This document shows positions 9,547 through 19,461 of a DNA stretch of 57,320 nucleotides, piece after piece. This DNA is from Thiosocius sp963719025 (GTDB taxonomy: Bacteria > Pseudomonadota > Gammaproteobacteria > Chromatiales > Chromatiaceae). The position numbers and the translations under genes are program-made. Below the pieces are notes generated by a model. It worked only from the letters and a program-made list of their open reading frames with translations. It was not told the DNA's origin and made no database searches. Every line of letters begins with the position of its first letter. Position 1 is the first letter of the stretch. The stretch covers positions 1 to 57,320 of the forward strand of contig CAVRBK010000077.1 of assembly GCA_963719025.1 (NCBI GenBank), read 5' to 3'.

Positions 9547-9930
9547 TCAGGCCTGTTTGCGGGCGCCGCCGAGCAGCAGGAACAGGGCGATGCCCAGCAA
9601 GACCACCTGGAATTCCATGCCACCCATCGGGTGCGACTCGGTGGCCACAAATGACCAACGCGGCCAGTGCACCATGCCGATCGCCCCGAGCAACACCGGG
9701 GTAGCCGCCAGGCCGGCCAGGCGATCCACCAACAGGCGATGCGGTGCCCGTTCCAGGCCGCCGACCACCGCACCGACCCCGGCCAACACCTCGGCCAATC
9801 CAACCAGCAGCACCAGCGCGACCGGCAGTTGCAACATCTCGGCCGACGCCGCAGGCATCAGGATCTTGCCGGCACCGTGGCCGGCGAATACTGCCGCGAA
9901 GGGCAATCGAAGCATCCAGTAGGGATTCAT
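9547..9930 (-). CDS. DoxX family inner-membrane protein
   Basis: 127 residues from ATG 9930, supported by CAGGAG eight bases upstream. Four hydrophobic segments are visible, with the family opening LRLPFAAVFAGHGAGKIL, a central VALVLLVGLAEVLAGVGAVVG and a last helix QVVLLGIALFLLLGGA. DoxX-type proteins are small quinone-linked or redox-associated membrane proteins with poorly known roles. Directed away from the large oxidoreductase gene at 10157, so the 226 bases between hold both promoters. Confidence 0.8.
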   Translation of the reverse strand: MNPYWMLRLPFAAVFAGHGAGKILMPAASAEMLQLPVALVLLVGLAEVLAGVGAVVGGLERAPHRLLVDRLAGLAATPVLLGAIGMVHWPRWSFVATESHPMGGMEFQVVLLGIALFLLLGGARKQA

Positions 9931-10083
9931 GTGTTTTCTCCTGACATTGCGTGTTCTGTTCCTAAAGACCCTGCTCACGGTGGTTTTTTTTCGGACTTTC
10001 GCAATGCTCAGTCTTGAACAGTTTCGTCCACATACCCCGCCGCGGGACACCCTGCCTGGGCTCATTTCGGATAAACTTTCCGC

Positions 10084-10109
10084 AGGGCCCGCAGCGATCG
10101 GGCCCTTTT
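10084..10109 (+). terminator. Leader hairpin with short T-run upstream of the DUF3683 oxidoreductase
   Basis: Perfect 8-bp inverted repeat AGGGCCCG / CGGGCCCT with a seven-base loop (10092-10098), followed by TTTTG. It reads as an intrinsic terminator only on the plus strand. No plus-strand gene ends upstream (the DoxX gene leaves on the other strand), so it either ends a short leader or small RNA or acts as an attenuator 48 bases before the oxidoreductase start. Confidence 0.55.
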
Positions 10110-10156
10110 GATTTCTTCACATCCCCAGAGCAGCAGCAAAGGCAACCGTCAGGTCA

Positions 10157-13100
10157 ATGGAACGCATCCGCGAGATCCCCTACAACTACACCTCGTTCTC
10201 CGACCGCGAGATCGTCATCCGCTACCTGGGCGAGGAACACTGGCGGCTGATCGAGCAGCTGCGCGGCACGCGGCGCACCGGCCGTTCGGCGCGCATGCTG
10301 TTCGAGGTGCTCGGCGACATGTGGGTGGTGGAGCGCAACCCCTACCTGCAGGACGACCTGATCAACAACGTCGACCGGCGCGACGCACTGATCCAGGCCC
10401 TGAATCACCGTCTGGACACAGTTCGAGAAGCGCCTCAACGACAACCAGGATGCCGCCCGCCTGCTCGAGGCCGCACGCGATGCGGTCGACCGCTTCTCCA
10501 ACTGCTTCGGCGAGCGCGCACGCCCTGCGCAGCCGGGTGACCCGCGCGCTGACCCGGATCACCCGCAAGGACAATATCGACTTCAGCGGCCTGGCGCGGG
10601 TCTCGCACGCCACCGATGCGACCGACTGGCGCGTCGAGATGCCGTTCGTGGTGATCTCGCCGGATACGCGAAGCACGAGGTCGCGGCGATCGTCAAAGCC
10701 TGTATCGATTGCGGCCTGACCCTGATCCCGCGCGGCGGCGGCACCGGCTATACCGGCTCGGCCGTGCCGCTGGACGCGCACTGCGCGGTGATCAACACCG
10801 AGAAACTGGAAGACCTGTCGGCGATCGAACAGCATCGCGCTGCCCGGCGTCGACGGCGCGGTGCCGACCGTGCGCACCGGCGCCGGCGTGGTGACCCGCC
10901 GCGTGTCCGACCTGGCCGATGCCAACGGCCTGGCCTTCGCGGTCGATCCGACCTCGCAGGATGCCTCGACCATCGGCGGCAACATCGCGATGAACGCCGG
11001 CGGCAAGAAGGCCGTGCTGTGGGGCACGACGCTCGACAACCTGGTCAGCTGGCGCATGGTCACGCCGCAGGCCGACTGGCTGGAGGTGGAACGTCTCGAC
11101 CACAACCTCGGCAAGATCCACGAACAGGAGACGGTGCGCTTCCGCATCCGGCGCTACGAACCCGACGGCCGCACCGACGAAAGGCGACCCGCAGATCCTC
11201 GAGATGCCCGGCAGCGTGTTCCGCAAGGCCGGCCTGGGCAAGGACGTCACCGACAAGTTTCTGTCCGGCCTGCCCGGGCGTGCAGAAAGAGGGCTGCGAC
11301 GGCCTGATCACCTCGGCGCGCTTCGTGTTGCACCGCATGCCCGCAGCATGTGCGCACGGTGTGCCTGGAGTTCTTCGGCACCGACCTGGGCGCGCGGTAC
11401 CGGCGATCGTCGAGATCGTCGATTACGTCAACGGCCTGCGCCGGCGTGCAGATCGCCGGCCTCGAACACCTCGACGAGCGCTATGTGAAAGCGGTGCGCT
11501 ATGCGACCAAGGCGGCGCGCCGCGAACGCCCGAAGATGGTGCTGATCGCCGACCTGGTCGGCGACGACGAGCAGGCCCTGGCGCGGCGCCGCCTCGCGAG
11601 GTCGTGCGCCTGGCCAATGCGCGCGAGGGCGAGGGTTTCATCGCGATCAGCGCCGATGCGCGCAAACGCTTCTGGCTCGACCGCGCACGCACCGCCGCGA
11701 TCTCGGCCCACACCAATGCCTTCAAGATCAACGAAGACGTGGTGATCCCGCTCGACAAGCTGGCCGAGTACAGCCGTGGCATCGAGCGCATCAATATCGA
11801 GCAGTCGATCGCCAACAAGCTCGAGGTGCTCGAGGCATTCGACGCACAGCTCGAAGAGAACATACCGGCCGCCGGTGACGACGATGAAGATGTCGACGAA
11901 CTCGAACGCAACAAGTATCTGTTGGCACGCGAGCTGTTGGGCGAGGTGCGACAGCGCTGGCAGACCCTGGCCGGCTGCCTCGACCGACCGGCCAGCGAGT
12001 TCACCGATGGCAAGGGCGGCAGCGTCCTGCTGGCCGACGAGGAGAACTGCGTCTGCAGGATGGCGACAGCCTGCTCGACATGCTGTTGCGCCGCGATATC
12101 CGGGTGTCGTACCGCGACGAGCTGAAGCAGCCCCTGCGCGAGCTTTTCCGCGGCTCGAACCTCGAACCACTGCGCGACGACCCTGCGCGACATCCATGCC
12201 GAGCTGCGTAACAATCGCCTGTTCGTCGCCCTGCACATGCATGCCGGCGACGGCAATGTGCACACCAACATCCCGGTGCACTCGCACAACTACCGCATGC
12301 TGCAGGAGGCCGACCGCATCGTCGACCGCATCATGCAGCTGGCGCAGTCGCTCGGCGGCGTGATCTCGCGGCGAACACGGCATCGGCCTGACCAAGGTGC
12401 AGTACCTCGAGAGCGACAAGCTCGCGCGCTTCGTCGAGTACAAGGAACAGGTCGATCCGCACGCAGCGTGTTCAACCGCGGCAAGCTGATGCCGGATTCC
12501 GGTCTCGACGGCGCCTACACGCCCGTCGCTGCGCCTGGTGCAGCAGGAAGCCATCATCCTCGAGGAGAGCGAGCTCGGCGCGCTCAACGACGACATCAAG
12601 CACTGCCTGCGCTGCGGCAAGTGCAAACCGAAGTGCATGACCCACGTGCCGCGCGCCAACCTGCTGTACTCGCCGCGCAACAAGATCCTCGGCACCGGCC
12701 TGGTGATCGAGGCCTTCCTGTACGAGGAACAGACCCGTCGCGGCATCTCGCTCGAACACTTCGACGAGATGAACGACATCGCCGATCACTGCACCGTCTG
12801 CCACAAGTGCGAGGCCCCCTGCCCGGTCGATATCGACTTCGGCGACGTCACCATGCGCATGCGCAAGATCCTCACCGAGCGCGGCAAGAAACGCTTCAAT
12901 GCCGGCACCTGGGCGGCGATGAAGTTTCTCAATGCCACCGACCCGCGCACCGTCAAGATCATGCGCAAGGGCATGCTCGACTGGGGCTTCAAGGGCATCT
13001 ACCCTGGCCCACGACCTGGCGAGAAAAGGCAAGCTGCTCGGCAAGCCGGGCGACATCCCGCAGGCGACCACCGGCAAGCCGAAGATCAAGGAGATCGTGG

Positions 13101-14019
13101 TCGAGCTGGTGCGCCGGCCGATGCGCGTCGAGCTGCCGAAACGCTCGTACCGCACCGAGCTGGGCCTCGAAGACCGCTCGATGATCCCGATCATCCGCGA
13201 CAGCGAACGCCTCACCGAGGAATCGGACGCGGTGTTCTACTTCCCCGGCTGTGGCTCCGAGCGCCTGTTCTCGGACGTCGGCCTGGCCACCCTGGCCATG
13301 CTGTACGAGACCGGTGCGCAGACGGTGCTGCCGCCCGGCTACCTGTGCTGCGGCTATCCGCAGACCTCCGCCGGACTGGCACGCCAAGGGCCAGCAGATC
13401 ACCACCGAGAACCGGGTGCTGTTCCACCGGGTCGCCAACACGCTGAACTACATGGACATCAAGACCGTGATCGTGTCCTGCGGCACCTGCATGGATCAGC
13501 TGCTCAAGTACGAGTTCGAGAAGATCTTCCCCGGCTGCCGGCTGCTCGACATCCACGAGTACCTGATGGAGAAGGGCGTCAAGACTCGACAGTGTCGAGG
13601 GCGTGCAGTACCTCTACCACGACCCCTGCCACACGCCCGATGAAGACCTACGATCCGACCAGGCGTCGCCGCCAAACTGCTGGGCCAGCCGGTCACGCTG
13701 TCCGACCGCTGCTGCGGCGAGGCCGGCACGCTGGGCACGGCGCGCCCGGATATCGCCAACCAGCTGCGCTTCCGCAAGGCGGAAGAACTGCGCGAGGGCA
13801 TTCGCAGCACTGACCGGCCAGGAGACGACCAAAGGCCAGGTGAAGATGCTCACCAGCTGCCCGGCCTGCCAGCAGGGCCTCGCCCGCTACGCCGACGAGA
13901 CCGGCCTGCAGACCGACTACATCGTGGTCGAACTGATCCGGCACCTGAAGGGCGCCAACTGGCAACAGGACTTTCTCGCCAAGGCTAAGGCGGGCGGCAT
14001 CGAACGCGTGTTGCTGTAG
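10157..14019 (+). CDS. DUF3683-type FAD-binding oxidoreductase with 4Fe-4S and CCG domains, heavily frameshifted
   Basis: About 1,285 residues, matching the size of this giant family. Order: DUF3683 N-terminus (ERIREIPYNYTSFSDREIVI); PCMH-type FAD domain (LIPRGGGTGYTGSAVPLD, then TSQDASTIGGNIAMNAGG); FAD-oxidase C-terminal domain (HMHAGDGNVHTNIPV; an EHGIGL-type block is split by a break); a pair of 4Fe-4S motifs (CLRCGKCKPKC at about 12,608 and CTVCHKCEAPCP at about 12,794); and two Cys-rich CCG domains (CCGYPQTSAG and CCGEAGTLG). It resembles a D-lactate/glycolate dehydrogenase fused to its Fe-S electron carrier, so it probably oxidises a 2-hydroxy acid and feeds the quinone pool; substrate unknown. 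At least fifteen single-base indels interrupt it, for example extra bases near 10,428, 10,835, 11,183 and 11,278. Confidence 0.85.
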
Positions 14020-14208
14020 ACGCATCCAGCGGTTTTCTCGACCGCTGGCAATGACATGGTCCGCCCGGGTTTTGGTGACCCAACCGAAGCTTTTCGCCCT
14101 GGCTGCGATAAATATGACGCATAGCCCCTGCCGGGCCTCAAGGCTGCCGGTCGCCAGCCGATAGTGAGGGGAGACAAGGAACCTTCATCCCAGACGAGGC
14201 AAGTGGCG

Positions 14209-15084
14209 ATGTCTACAGCCCTGAATTTCGACGATGTGCTCTACGACTCGCTCGAGTCACTGTCCCTGCCGGACGTCTATATCCGTCTGCGCGAGGTCAT
14301 GGAGTCCGACAATGCGTCGATGGCCGACGTGGCAGAGGTGCTTTCACTCGATCCCGCGCTGGCGGCACGCGTGCTGCGCATGGCCAACAGCGCCTTTTAC
14401 GGATTCCGCGCACAGGTCGACACGGTCTCGCGCGCGGCCAATATCCTCGGCATGCAGAAGATCCACGACCTGGCGCTCGCCGCCGGGGTGTCGAAGGCCT
14501 TTGACGGTATCACCAACTCGCTGATGGATATCGATACCTTCTGGTATCGCAGCGTGCACTGCGGCTTCCTGGCCCAGGCGATGGCCGAAGGCAACGGACT
14601 GCGCAACACCGAGGCCCTGTTCGTGCGCGGGCTGTTGCATGACATCGGCCACCTGGTGCTGTTCAGTCACTACCCGAGGGAGTGTCGTGAGGCCCTGAGC
14701 CACGCGGACGAGGGGCTCGAGTCACGGCTGTTCCACGAGCATGAACTGATCGGTGCGGATGCCATGGAATTCGCCGCCGAACTGGCGCGCGTCTGGCAAT
14801 TGCCGCAAAGCTTCATCGATTCCTTCCAGCACCTGATGCGACCCGAAGACGTGGCCGGCCCGCTGGCCCGCGAGATCGCGCTGCTGCATGTCGCGGTACA
14901 GTTCAGCCACAGCGTCGACGGCGACCTGTTGCTCGAAGAGGTGGTACAGCGTATCCGTGCGCCGATCTGGCGCCTCGCCGAACTGCCACCCGATGTCGGT
15001 GCCGCCGCACTGGATGCCTCGACCCTGGAGATGGTCGATGCGATGTACCTGGTGCTGACGCGGGACGATGGGGTGATGGGATAA
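14209..15084 (+). CDS. HDOD domain protein
   Basis: 291 residues. ATG 14209 chosen over a GTG at 14164 because a GAGG lies at proper distance and the domain begins right after. The HDOD signature is clear: VLSLDPALAARVLRMANSAFYG near residue 45, ILGMQKIHDLALAAGVSKAF, LFVRGLLHDIGHLVLF with the HD pair, and EHELIGADAMEFAAEL. HDOD proteins are catalytically doubtful relatives of HD phosphohydrolases that act as signalling scaffolds, often with c-di-GMP or chemotaxis proteins. No extra signalling domain is attached. It fits the large number of c-di-GMP genes elsewhere in the window, but there is no operon partner. Confidence 0.87.
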   Translation: MSTALNFDDVLYDSLESLSLPDVYIRLREVMESDNASMADVAEVLSLDPALAARVLRMANSAFYGFRAQVDTVSRAANILGMQKIHDLALAAGVSKAFDGITNSLMDIDTFWYRSVHCGFLAQAMAEGNGLRNTEALFVRGLLHDIGHLVLFSHYPRECREALSHADEGLESRLFHEHELIGADAMEFAAELARVWQLPQSFIDSFQHLMRPEDVAGPLAREIALLHVAVQFSHSVDGDLLLEEVVQRIRAPIWRLAELPPDVGAAALDASTLEMVDAMYLVLTRDDGVMG

Positions 15085-15450
15085 ACCGTCTGTTTTAGGC
15101 GAAACGACGTCAGCGTTGATCGATCGGTCTTGTGATCGGCAGTTTGGCCAATACCACCGGTATTCTTGTTCATTTCTTTTGCTTGTCCAAAAGAAACGAA
15201 CCAAAGAAAAAGACACCCTGCGACTTGCCCCTTGCTGACGCAAGGGGTGCCCTGCGCTTCTCGACCCAGCCCGGCGCTGCGGAACTCGCCCGGCTACGCC
15301 GGACTCAGACAGTCCTCGCTTCTCCCGGTCTGGTCCTGCGATGCTCGGCGGCGTCGACGGGGCCGGGGACCTTGTAGCTGACAACGGGATGACCGCTATA
15401 CCAGCGCCCACAGCGCATCACCACAAACATCGAGATAAGGGCGATCCAGC
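15085..15450. repeat. Gene-free stretch holding a widespread proteobacterial intergenic repeat
   Basis: 366 bases without a credible gene. At 15168-15201 there is a hairpin with 14-base arms and one mismatch (GTTCATTTCTTTTG / CAAAAGAAACGAAC, loop CTTGTC), followed by CCAAAGAAAAAG and then a GC-rich tail to about 15350 with GGAACTCGCCCGG and CTCAGACAGTCCTCGCTTCT. From memory, this hairpin-plus-tail pattern recurs in intergenic DNA of many beta- and gammaproteobacteria. Short ORFs in it are by-products of the repeat. It may also end transcription from the HDOD gene. Confidence 0.55.
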
Positions 15451-15895
15451 CTACCCGGCAGCCTCAACCACCAGAACGATCCCGTCGACCGCGACCACCC
15501 TCACCCGCCCGCCGACCGGCGCGTCATCACCCTTCACCCGCCACAGCGTGTCACCGACACGCACCTTGCCGAAACCGTTCTCGATCGGCGTCTCCAGCAC
15601 GAACACCCGCCCGACATACTGCTCGCCGCGGCGGTTCAGGGTCGGCTGATCGCTCTCGTCCGGATGCCTGCGCTGCCACATCCGCCAGCCAACGATGCTG
15701 ACCAGCGACAGGATCGCGAACAACATCAGCTGGGTCTCCCAGCTCATCGCCGGCATCAGCCACGCCAACAAGCCCCAGCACGATCGCCGAGACCCCCATC
15801 CACAGGAAGAAGGTGCCGGGCAGCAGCGTCTCGGCGATGATCAGGCCGAGCGCCAGGATCCACCAGTGCCAGAAGTCGGGCTGGTAACCGTTCAT
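15451..15895 (-). CDS. NfeD family membrane protein, one frameshift
   Basis: About 147 residues. N-terminal helices WWILALGLIIAETLLPGTFFLW and MSWETQLMLFAILSLVSIVGW, then a C-terminal OB-fold domain (GRVFVLETPIENGFGKVRVGDTLWRVKG ... GRVRVVAVDGIVLVVE). This is the short NfeD form that partners SPFH-domain proteins in bacterial membrane microdomains. Its ATG at 15895 overlaps the stop of the upstream qmcA-like gene by four bases (ATGA), confirming an operon. A single indel near 15770 separates the two halves. Confidence 0.85.
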
Positions 15896-16816
15896 GCCTT
15901 GCCCTTTTCCATCGCGGATTTCGCCAGCTCGGCGACGCCGCCCAGCGCACCGATGACACCACTGGCCTCCATCGGCATGAAGATCAGCTTCTGGTTCGGT
16001 GCGCTGCCGATGGTCTGCAGGGCTTCGACGTACTTCTGCGCGACGAAGTAGTTCACCGCCTGGATATCACCGTGCGCGATCGCCTCGGAGACCATCCGCG
16101 TGGCATTCGCCTCGGCCTCGGCCAGACGCTCGCGCGCCTCGGCCTCGCGGAATGCGGCCTCCTTGTCGCCCTCGGCCTCCAGGATGGCGGCCTGCTTTTC
16201 ACCATCGGCCTTGAGCACCGCGGCCTGGCGCAGGCCCTCGGCCTCGAGGATGGCCGCGCGCTTGTCACGCTCGGCCTTCATCTGCCGCCCCATCGACTCG
16301 ACCAGGTCGGTCGGCGGGCTGATGTCCTTGATCTCGATGCGGGTGACCTTGACGCCCCATGGCGTGGTCGCCTCGTCCACCACGGTCAGCAGACGGGCAT
16401 TGATCTCGTCACGCTTGGACAGCAGTTCGTCGAGGTCCATCGAGCCCATCACGGTACGGATGTTGGTCATGGTCAGGTTGAGCGACGGCGTACTGCAGGT
16501 TGCTCACCTCGTAGGCGGCCTTGGCCGAGTCCAGCACCTGGAAGAACACCACGCCATCGACCGCGACCATCGCGTTGTCCTTGGTGATGATCTCCTGGGT
16601 CGGCACGTCGAGCACCTGCTCCATCATGTTCAGCTTGTGACCGATCTGGTCGATCACCGGCACGATCAGGTTCAGTCCCGGGCGCAGGCTGCGGGTGTAC
16701 TTGCCAAAGCGCTCGACGGTCCACTCGTTGCCCTGCGGCACCGACTTGACTCCGAGAAACAGGATGACCGCGGCCAGGCCAAACAGAAAGACGGTAAAAA
16801 CACCAAACTCACTCAT
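15892..16816 (-). CDS. qmcA: SPFH/stomatin-like paraslipin QmcA, one frameshift
   Basis: About 307 residues. ATG 16816 is chosen because AGGA lies eight bases upstream; an ATG at 16822 is too close to it. One N-terminal membrane helix (FTVFLFGLAAVILFLGV), then the SPFH domain (VPQGNEWTVERFGKYTRSLRPGL; RDEINARLLTVVDEATTPWGVKVTRIEI), and a long Ala/Glu-rich coiled coil with repeated AILEAEG units. Paraslipins oligomerise on the inner membrane and pair with NfeD, which is the next gene here. One indel near 16490 divides the SPFH domain. Confidence 0.87.
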
Positions 16817-17004
16817 GATCATGATCCTGTGCAGATTGATCCCGCCAGTATAACCCTGCCGGGATGGCACCATTCCGGCCCCGACGATGGGGATTCAGCG
16901 ACCCGCCCCGCCAGCCCGTCGTTCATGCCTGCACCCGGCAGGGGATCGGCCGGGCTCGAAAACCGCTACAATTCGCTAAACACTCGCCTGGCGAACCGCT
17001 GCCC

Positions 17005-17987
17005 ATGTCTGAACCGTCAAACAAAGCCCCCTCACGCTCCCGCCCGGAAACCCATCAGCGCGGCCACGACAAGGTCAGCCGGATCCCGGTCAAGGTGCAG
17101 CCAACCACCCAGGTCCAGCGCAAGCCGGACTGGATTCGCGCCAGGCCACCAACCGGCGCCGGCGTCAGTCGGATCAAGCAGATCCTGCGCGAGCGCAAGC
17201 TCAGCTCGGTCTGCGAGGAGGCCATGTGCCCGAACCTCGGCGAGTGCTTCAGCCACGGCACCGCGACCTTCATGATCATGGGCGATATCTGCACCCGGCG
17301 CTGCCCGTTCTGCGATGTGGCCCACGGCAAGCCGCAGCCGCTCGGATACCGACGAGCCGCGCCAGCTGGCCGAGGCGATCGCCGAGATGACGCTGAAGTA
17401 CGTGGTGATCACCTCGGTCGACCGCGACGACCTGCGCGACGGCGGCGCCGGCCACTTCGCCGACTGCATCGCGCGCCGTGCGCGAACTGACGCCCAGACG
17501 ACCACGATCGAGGTGCTGGTGCCGGATTTCCGCGGACGCATGGAGGTGCGCGCTGCGAGCGTCTGCCGGCGCAGCCGCCGGACGTGTTCAACCACAACCT
17601 GGAAACCGTGCCGCGCCTGTACCGCCAGGCCCGCCCGGGCGCCGATTACCAGTGGTCGCTCGACCTGCTGCAAACGCTTCAAGGCGCTGCACCCGCAGGT
17701 GCCGACCAAGTCCGGCCTCATGCTCGGCCTGGGCGAGACGCGCGACGAAATCCGAGGCGGTCATGCAGGACCTGCGCGACCACGACGTGCGACATGCTCA
17801 CCCTCGGCCAGTACCTGCAGCCCAGCCGCGATCACCTGCCGGTCGAGCGCTTCGTGACCCCGGCAGAGTTCGACGCACTTGCGCGAGCGCGGCGAACAGA
17901 TGGGATTTTCGCAACGTCGCCAGCGGCCCGATGGTGCGCTCGTCCTACCACGCCGATCTGCAGGCCAACCCGGTGCTGGGTGCCTGA
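17005..17987 (+). CDS. lipA: Lipoyl synthase, frameshifted
   Basis: About 326 residues. Radical-SAM enzyme that inserts two sulfurs into octanoyl groups on the E2 and H proteins. Both clusters are visible: auxiliary-cluster CEEAMCPNLGEC near residue 72 and the SAM-cluster CTRRCPFC near residue 97; also VVITSVDRDDL, NHNLETVPRLYRQARPGADY, TKSGLMLGLGE, LTLGQYLQP and a C-terminal SGPMVRSSYHAD with the conserved RSSY motif. At least six single-base indels (for example extra bases near 17,342, 17,563, 17,788, 17,880 and 17,908) break the frame, though every family block is present; an essential-type gene is unlikely to be truly this damaged. No lipB neighbour in the window. Confidence 0.9.
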
Positions 17988-18044
17988 GCCACCTACCATT
18001 ACCCACCGGGCACACACCCCGGACAACCAGCGGAACCCCTGACC

Positions 18045-18827
18045 GTGGAAATCGATGTAACCACCCGCGCCATCCTGAAACTGTTCCTGCTGCCGCCCGG
18101 CATTCTGCTGCTCATGCTGCTGATCGGCTGGCTGTTCGCCGGCAGGCTGTTCGGCCGCCTGCTGCTGCTGATCGCGATCGTGCTGTTCTACGGCCTGTCG
18201 ACACCCGACAGGCCTGGACTGGCTGGGCGGCGAAGCTGGAGACGGTTCCGGCGCTCACCACCCAACAGCTCAAAGACTCGCGTGCCGATGCCATCCTGGT
18301 GTTTCTCGCCGGCACCCGTCGGCACAATCCCGAGCTGAACGGGGCCGACGCGCTGTCGTCCCTGAGCCTCGAACGGCTGGATTATGGCCTCTCGATTCAC
18401 CGCGCCACCGGCCTGCCGATCGTGTTGAGTGGCGGCAGCGTGAAGGGCGATACCCAACCCCTGGCCGACCTGGGTGCCGACTGGCTGCAACAGCGCGCCG
18501 GGGTCACCCCGGTCGCCCTGGACAGCGCCAGTCGCGACACCTGGGAGAACGCGCGCAACAGCCGGGAACTGCTGGAGCAGCGCGGCCTGCGCCGGGTCAT
18601 CCTGGTGACCCACGCCTTCCACATGCCCAGGGCCCTGTTGAGCACCCGGGCAGCGGGTATCGACGCCGTTGCGGCACCGTTCGCCTTCTTCCACACACCG
18701 GCGACCTTCAGGCAGCCCGGGACGAGACTGAACGACTGGTTGCCGCAACCCGGCGGTGCTCGGTCGCAGCTACCTGGTGCTGCACGAGATGGCCGGGCTG
18801 GTCTGGTATGGCCTGACACGCCATTAA
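18045..18827 (+). CDS. ElyC/SanA/YdcF family protein (DUF218), frameshifted
   Basis: About 260 residues. Two N-terminal helices (AILKLFLLPPGILLLMLLIGW and LFGRLLLLIAIVLFYGL), then the DUF218 domain: ADAILVFLAGTRR, LERLDYGLSIHRATGLPIVLSGG, SRDTWENARNSRELL and VILVTHAFHMPRALL. Membrane-bound members such as ElyC and SanA influence envelope and peptidoglycan/ECA metabolism; the catalytic role is uncertain. Two indels (near 18,205 and 18,757) interrupt it; the corrected end is LHEMAGLVWYGLTRH with a TAA at 18825. Starts 57 bases after lipA. Confidence 0.8.
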
Positions 18828-18929
18828 ATTCCCAAAGACGCCCCTCGCCTGGCGCCGCTCCCCCACACTTTGTATATGCAAAGCATGTAAAACCACTACA
18901 CCTACCATCAGGCTGTCACATTTTCAGCC

Positions 18930-19376
18930 GTGGAGGTATCGGGGAAAGTGGGCCTGCTGGCAAGCCGTCGGATGCGGGGTCCCGGGAGGGTCTTCACCGG
19001 ACTCTGTTGTTTGCTCACAGGGCTGGCTGCCCCGACTCACGCCGCCGACAGCCCCTTCGTTTCGCTCGCGAACCGCACGGATGCGCCGATCCGGCAGCTC
19101 GATACCGGCAACCTCCTGGCCAATCCCGAAGACCGGCGGCACAAGCTGCCGGACCTCGAGCTGAAGGTCGAAAACTGTGCCGGCTATCCCTACCGTCAGC
19201 CGCGCAAGCCGGCGGGTGGAGCATCCCGGCATGGTCCTCGACACCTACCGGCTCGGTGGCCTGCTCAGCCGGACCCACGATGACGAGACCTTTCGCACCT
19301 TCTTCCACTTGGCCCACTAGCATTACAAGGAATACGACGGTCTGAAGCCGCGGTTGCGCGCCGATTACGCTTCCTG
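18930..19376 (+). pseudogene. Broken ORF for a possible exported protein, unrecognised
   Basis: A GTG at 18930 (a poor start without a good ribosome site) opens a signal-like stretch (VFTGLCCLLTGLAAPTHAA) and then LDTGNLLANPEDRRHKLPDLELKVENCAGYPY. A shift near 19,222 is needed to continue into HPGMVLDTYRLGGLLSRTHDDETFRTFFHLAH, which meets a TAG at 19318; beyond it HYKEYDGLKPRLRADYAS ends at TGA. I do not recognise the family. It is either a decayed gene or one spoiled by the same indel problem as its neighbours, the TAG perhaps being a miscalled TGG. The remainder of 18,828-19,461 shows nothing else. Confidence 0.35.
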
Positions 19377-19461
19377 AAGTCGTTCCCGCTCCATCAACCC
19401 AGCGCCGGCGCAGGGCGTTGGCCGCCATGCCGTTGTTTACGATCCGTGGCAAGATACCGCC

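Noticed and set aside
8606..9922. 438-codon plus-strand frame opposite hprA and doxX
   Set aside because: Composition is His/Gln/Arg-rich shadow of well-identified minus-strand genes.
9977..9988. T-run near 9,980 as a terminator
   Set aside because: The preceding bases form only a three-pair stem; no convincing hairpin.
11499..12779. 426-codon minus-strand frame
   Set aside because: Lies opposite the FAD/Fe-S oxidoreductase, whose family blocks are unmistakable.
10157..14019. Programmed frameshifting or true pseudogene in the oxidoreductase
   Set aside because: Breaks are too many, have no slippery site plus structure, and the same pattern hits lipA and rhlB.
17879..19345. 488-codon plus-strand frame spanning lipA end, ydcF-like gene and the next region
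   Set aside because: It mixes one real YdcF segment with out-of-frame parts; not a fusion protein, only indel-linked frames.
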